Of a DNA stretch of 64,000 nt, positions 61,201 through 64,000 are shown piece by piece. A model generated the notes under the pieces. That model was not told where the DNA came from. It searched no databases and worked only from the letters and a program-made list of their open reading frames with translations. Source of the DNA: Gyrodactylus bullatarudis (taxonomy: Eukaryota; Platyhelminthes; Monogenea; Gyrodactylidea; Gyrodactylidae); contig SSNU01000068.1 of the NCBI GenBank assembly GCA_012064415.1, forward strand, positions 1 to 64,000, given 5' to 3'. Position 1 is the first letter of the stretch. Each line of letters starts with the position of its first letter. The position numbers and the translations under genes are program-made.

Positions 61201-64000
61201 TATTCCCTCTAGTTTTTAAGAAAGTTCACCAAGTAAATTATAATTTCAAGTATTCTTTAAGATTTAAACGATTAATTTACACGTACAAAATATAAATTGT
61301 TAGCCAATGAAAGAAATTTTCTATTTTTCTTCAAGTTGAACGTGTTTGAAAAACTTTACAGTAATTGATTGACTCAAATCTCAATCAAGTTTTTGATATA
61401 TTGGCTTCAGCCTATTAAAGATTTTACCCAAAAATAGAAATTCTTTTTCAAAAATAAAATAAACATTTATTGATACATCTTTTTACTCTTGGTGAAAGTA
61501 ATTGCTTCGAATTAGCACAAAAAAATAATTATTGACGAGAAAAGAAAACCTGTCTGTATTGTTAGATGGTACAGGGTAAATGATCCTGTTAAATGAGTAA
61601 AAGTAAATCCATATAACCAAATGTCAGAGATGATGAATGATGACTCTTTTAGACTCTCCCCTTCAAAATAATACAGGTGGCAGGGAATAAAACTCAAAGA
61701 TGTTTACAAAAAAGAAAACCGTAACAGATTTTGGCATTCTGTGAAAAAAAGCTTTCTATACAAACTAAAAGTTGAAATTAGTGGATGGATAAGGCAAGAT
61801 CAAGATGATAAAAATTCTCATAGAGTGAGTAAAATCAAAAAAAAAGCATCTAAAAATATGTATGTGGTTATACAATTTCAAAAGTTCAGAATAATAATAA
61901 TGAAAAACTGTTTACTAAAATTCTACTTACGAAAATCTAAAAACAAATAGGAATTTATTAATGCAATTTATTTCAACTTTACACGACCATCGACCACATA
62001 TTTTTGGCTTGAAAATGTAGACTTTTTAGAATTTTGAATTGGCGCCAAAACTTTTCAAACTTTGAGCTCCAATTATCTTATTGATTTTAAAAAGAGCGGG
62101 TCTTGTTAAACTTTAATGGTTATAATCGGGTTCCTTGACTAATTTTGATCCTGAGAAACTAAAATTTTGAGCTCAAAGTGCGAAAAAAAGAATTTGGCCC
62201 CAATTCAAAATTCTAGAACATTTTTTTCTTTTTTTGGTAAAAGTGGGTTTTGATGAAAAATTTTAAATTCTCATCTCTATATTAAATAGAGCTTTATTTC
62301 TTTTTATCAGACATGCTCTGTTTGTTTATTATGGGAAATGAATCATTTCAAACGCTTGAAAAATTGGACAACAGGAAACATAAATTTCAAGCAATTTCTC
62401 ATTACATTCATCATTTTAAAAATTGATGGCATTGCAGATAAAGTATGGAATATAATTTTTTAAGGTAGAGAGTAAATTATTTCTTGTTTGCTTTGTCTGA
62501 CAAGAGATGCATCAACAATACAATTCATGCGCTACATACATTTGAGTTATAAAATTACCTTTAATTGTAGCAGCTAACTGTTAAAGACCTTTTATGTATA
62601 CATTGTTCAGTTATGATTGTGTGAAAAAATTCTAATACTTTTCAGTGAAAGAGAATAATAAACTCACTTATCAAAGCCGATAAAATCTTCATGGTTTGTG
62701 TTCATATAGGTGAGCTGATAATCTATTTGTCGTTGGAGTTGAGCCTTGGTTTCTGTTTGGTTATCTCTGAGCTCTTGGAGGACAAGACGTTCAATTTCAT
62801 CTCGCAAGGTTGGATATGTTGTCATCTGAATTTATTTTAGAATTCATTGAATTAAAAAAATAAAAGCTTGTTCTACTCTATGATACAAATGAATGGTTAT
62901 CTAGAGACTCAAATTTAAAAATTGAACATTCTATAGGTTTTATTCCATCTAAAGCTAATTGATATGAAGTTGGGAAACTATGGTTTTTACAGAAATCTCG
63001 ATGTTTTCAACAAGAATTCGAATTTTTTAAAGATTTTTTGGAATTCTAGTTGCCCTCATTTACCATTTGAAGAAAATTAATTCAACTGAATCTTATCTGA
63101 TGCATAGCCTCATTATTGTTTGGGAGCTGAAATTCGATTTTTTGATCATTTTCACTACTTGAAAATCAATGAAATTTCGATTATTCAAAATCAAAAATGA
63201 GGAAACTGTCGGTAATTTGATGGTGCTAATCAGCTTTCATGTCTAATCTTGATCTTGAAAAAACTCTTTTGATCACGCTCCAACTTTCAAATCAATAGAA
63301 ATTTTCAGTTCAAAATTCGAAAAAATGTGATTTTGGCGACAAATTAAAATTTGAAAAATGGCCATATTTTTCAAAAAAATTAATTTTTCCTTCAAATGGT
63401 AAAAGAGGGCAACATAAGTAGGATTTCAAAAAATCTTTTAAAAAATTCGAGTTCTTGTTGAAAACCCATTTCTCTAAATTTGATTCCTTAGACTATGGAA
63501 CTGTTTTAGTAAAATGCACAAGCCCTGTACTACAAATAAGTAATAATCAATCGAAAAAAAATATATTAAAGAATTCAAGAATGCTATGTAAAAGAAAAAA
63601 TTAATTAGAAAAGAATAATTATGATGAAATTTCAGCCAGGTGACTTCTTCTCTAGATGCAATGCAATGAAGTGTAGAATAAAATATTATGAAGAAATAGA
63701 ACTCAGGAATGCAGACAAACCTCGGAGTAGAATTTGAAGAAATTGTGAATTTCTTAGAGAAAGATTAGATAGTGAAAAGTACAGAGTCTAAATTTAAGCA
63801 TATTTTTGCATTGATCAATTAGATTTCGATCAAAATACTAAGTAGAACAGTAAACAGTAATCAGTAGTGATTTCATTCAAACTTGATACGTTTTACAAAC
63901 TATCAAAGGCTAAATGAAATGAATTTTACTCACACTATTAGAGCATTTGTGAATGACTTCAGCAAGCTTCTCAACGACCAGGTCAACACATTTGTGTGAT
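49171..64000 (-). CDS. DNM: Classical dynamin GTPase, C-terminal half (runs off the window)
   Basis: Exons on the minus strand: 63934-64000 (partial), 62668-62825, 58246-58294, 54979-55089, 54294-54755, 53493-53657, 50995-51095, then either 50491-50815 or 49171-49213. Phases agree at every junction. Domains: stalk ([30 protein letters not shown]), a short linker, PH domain ([28 protein letters not shown]), GTPase effector domain ([34 protein letters not shown]) and proline-rich tail ([24 protein letters not shown]). Dynamin pinches endocytic vesicles from the plasma membrane. The GTPase domain lies beyond 64000. Introns range from 179 bp to 4.4 kb, unlike the tiny introns elsewhere in the window. 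Confidence 0.93.
50491..50815 (-). CDS. DNM: Dynamin alternative terminal exon b (long)
   Basis: Acceptor TAAAG|ACGTTT, in phase with the same donor at 50995. Encodes 107 residues, Ser/Asn-rich, not proline-rich, with repeated DPF/NxF-like bits ([13 protein letters not shown]), which resembles adaptor (AP2/EH) binding motifs. Ends PNAV and stop. As the acceptor nearer the donor, it would be the default unless skipped. Confidence 0.72.
51096..53492 (-). other. Dynamin intron with PLE-type motif
   Basis: 2.4 kb AT-rich intron. The stem motif copy E lies at 53346-53385. Short plus-strand ORFs at 51333-51524 and 51657-51857 are not convincing. 52550-52870 resembles in style the foldback repeats (TTTCAACTCAAAAAAATGAAA) but without clear alignment. 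Confidence 0.45.
53346..53385 (+). ncRNA. Hammerhead-like stem motif, copy E
   Basis: GGCAT (53346-53350) pairs with ATGCC (53367-53371) around AAGCTGATGAG; followed by ACGAAATAAAAGCGC. It carries the exact CTGATGAG and CGAAA strings of the hammerhead core. Antisense in a dynamin intron. Confidence 0.5.
56452..56799 (+). CDS. Hypothetical 115-residue ORF inside the dynamin intron
   Basis: Open frame antisense to dynamin. Lys/Ile/Asn-rich peptide with alternating hydrophobic residues suggesting beta strands; no motif recognised. No splice signals or promoter seen. In AT-rich DNA an ORF of this length can occur by chance, so confidence is low. Confidence 0.2.
   Translation: MIFTKSSIVYGRTEVNLQITFNKLDLCNSGSKTNIKKVDFFVKKSKIPNLISIEIKFVVENEIHYPRIILLVLNYLKIIELKSNEKNVLISSTDDRWILLSYFSHIKDIYFSIST
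57350..57529 (-). CDS. Small 59-residue ORF, likely mobile-element fragment
   Basis: ATG to stop, 59 residues, with a protein-like pattern: [19 protein letters not shown] then [19 protein letters not shown], amphipathic and charged. Just upstream (57536-57615) is a repeat block also at 14703-14770 and 28806-28905, where the 28.9 kb copy shows a decayed version of the start (GTGAAAAGAAAAGTGAAAAAGC). So it is probably a piece of a transposable element, perhaps of PLE origin, rather than a cellular gene. Confidence 0.3.
   Translation of the reverse strand: MKRNVIKLTKVVEICNLNELHRGAAKIIKGQNHLILVRRYLTVSEPKRLKEALEKNWLN
59839..61200 (-). CDS. Secreted helical protein of unknown family, nested in dynamin intron
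   Basis: Intronless, 453 residues. A signal peptide (residues 1-18, [18 protein letters not shown]) is followed by an N-glycosylation site (NYTE). Residues 40-60 are amphipathic. Residues 61-95 form a long Ala/Ser/Ile hydrophobic stretch that could be a membrane-inserting hairpin. 101-150 is a coiled-coil-like helix, and the rest is a folded region with scattered Cys and many aromatics ([32 protein letters not shown]). This layout recalls secreted pore-forming proteins (helical bundle with a buried hydrophobic helix), but I recognise no specific family and the role is inference. It is on the same strand as dynamin, between exons 62668-62825 and 58246-58294, with its own ATG and stop. Confidence 0.75.
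   Translation of the reverse strand: MLLLNGVFIFLILENVSGRHNYTEISENAQYLPGDMVDKASQAIDIVADTAGKIVDVIQSTNILGIFAAISSSLAALGPAFMAISAILSIVSMFLPQAESPELKALNKGFEKINTRLEGVKTSLNELKMIIELSSAKTALVNVFDTIDNLESEHIVARKRGSKIAWHYFNDVFAKEYNGAADTFYNAMIGDDGDAEFRFDLLNLFREKFSCSVKSISRVCILTMQTINRAISLEAAYLASSNFPTRVKVLRVQWHRRLAKFKERCGTMLMECESQAENYRVKTFEEFYNTKVHEYSPHEFAKHGYFLLTESSPERVWGVFACDGHDSDSFKLGWHIATETKFTRVNANGKTVFTVYYGENPHYDIVNLGKYIDYIVEQMTSARNCYWNDKGPLYYSTAHWLVEQIEAEFKQAAIIVAAEDLHPEFINHPGRGQRRTIEKTPCIEHVLQLYVFV
61201..62667 (-). other. Dynamin intron upstream of the nested gene
   Basis: Holds the presumed promoter of the nested secreted-protein gene and a copy of the foldback repeat at about 62000-62240 (TAATTTTGATCCTGAGAAA, GAGCTCAAAGTGCGAAAAAA). 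No other gene seen. Confidence 0.5.
63005..63460. mobile_element. Foldback/MITE element in dynamin intron
   Basis: 63005-63085 (TTTTCAACAAGAATTCGAAT, TTGCCCTCATTTACCATTTG) recurs inverted at 63380-63460. The interior contains CTGTCGGTAATTTGATGGTG and TAATCTTGATCTTG, which also occur in the copy split by the LTR element at 3560-3787 and 8225-8400. This copy is uninterrupted and shows the empty site of that LTR insertion. Confidence 0.7.

Overview
This is AT-rich animal (invertebrate metazoan) DNA. The right half carries spliced housekeeping genes: NUDT14, a UBE2D-class E2, a ZCCHC14-like RNA-binding protein, TRMT1, and a classical dynamin with PH, GED and proline-rich parts. The left half is almost entirely nested mobile elements. 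All splice sites I could place are GT-AG. Intron sizes fall into two groups: about 58-62 bp and longer, plus an ultra-short group of 23-31 bp in NUDT14, UBE2D and TRMT1. I cannot name the species.

Layout. 1-3130: LINE-tail repeat, a foldback MITE, a broken fragment and then an intact copy of an unrecognised 388-residue gene. 3788-8224: a Ty3/gypsy-type LTR retrotransposon with 5-bp target duplications, itself split by a 511-bp TA-flanked MITE. 8600-12400: pogo/Tigger remnant and Penelope-like element (PLE) remnant. 12468-12637: broken copy of the last NUDT14 exon. 12641-14120: Tc1/mariner element. 14123-19691: a large inverted-repeat element holding PLE fragments, a 292-bp run of N, a Tigger-type transposon and a pogo-type transposon. 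19694-29200: PLE and gypsy remnants and unassigned sequence. 29230-32050: second copy of the 388-residue gene next to the true last exon of NUDT14.

31808-36838 NUDT14 (minus; a CR1/Jockey-like LINE sits in its large intron); 36944-37482 UBE2D (plus), head to head with NUDT14; 39085-46835 ZCCHC14-like (minus, 9 exons); 46994-48632 TRMT1 (plus), head to head with the ZCCHC14-like gene; 49171-64000 the 3' half of dynamin (minus), with two alternative last exons and an intronless secreted-protein gene (59839-61200) nested in an intron.

Main points of interest: the 23-31 bp introns; a recurring short RNA-like motif (CTGANGA...GAAA inside a stem that changes compensatorily between copies) scattered with the PLEs; the twin 388-residue genes of unknown function; a segmental duplication in which one copy was filled by transposons and the other gives the empty-site comparison; and the secreted helical gene inside the dynamin intron.
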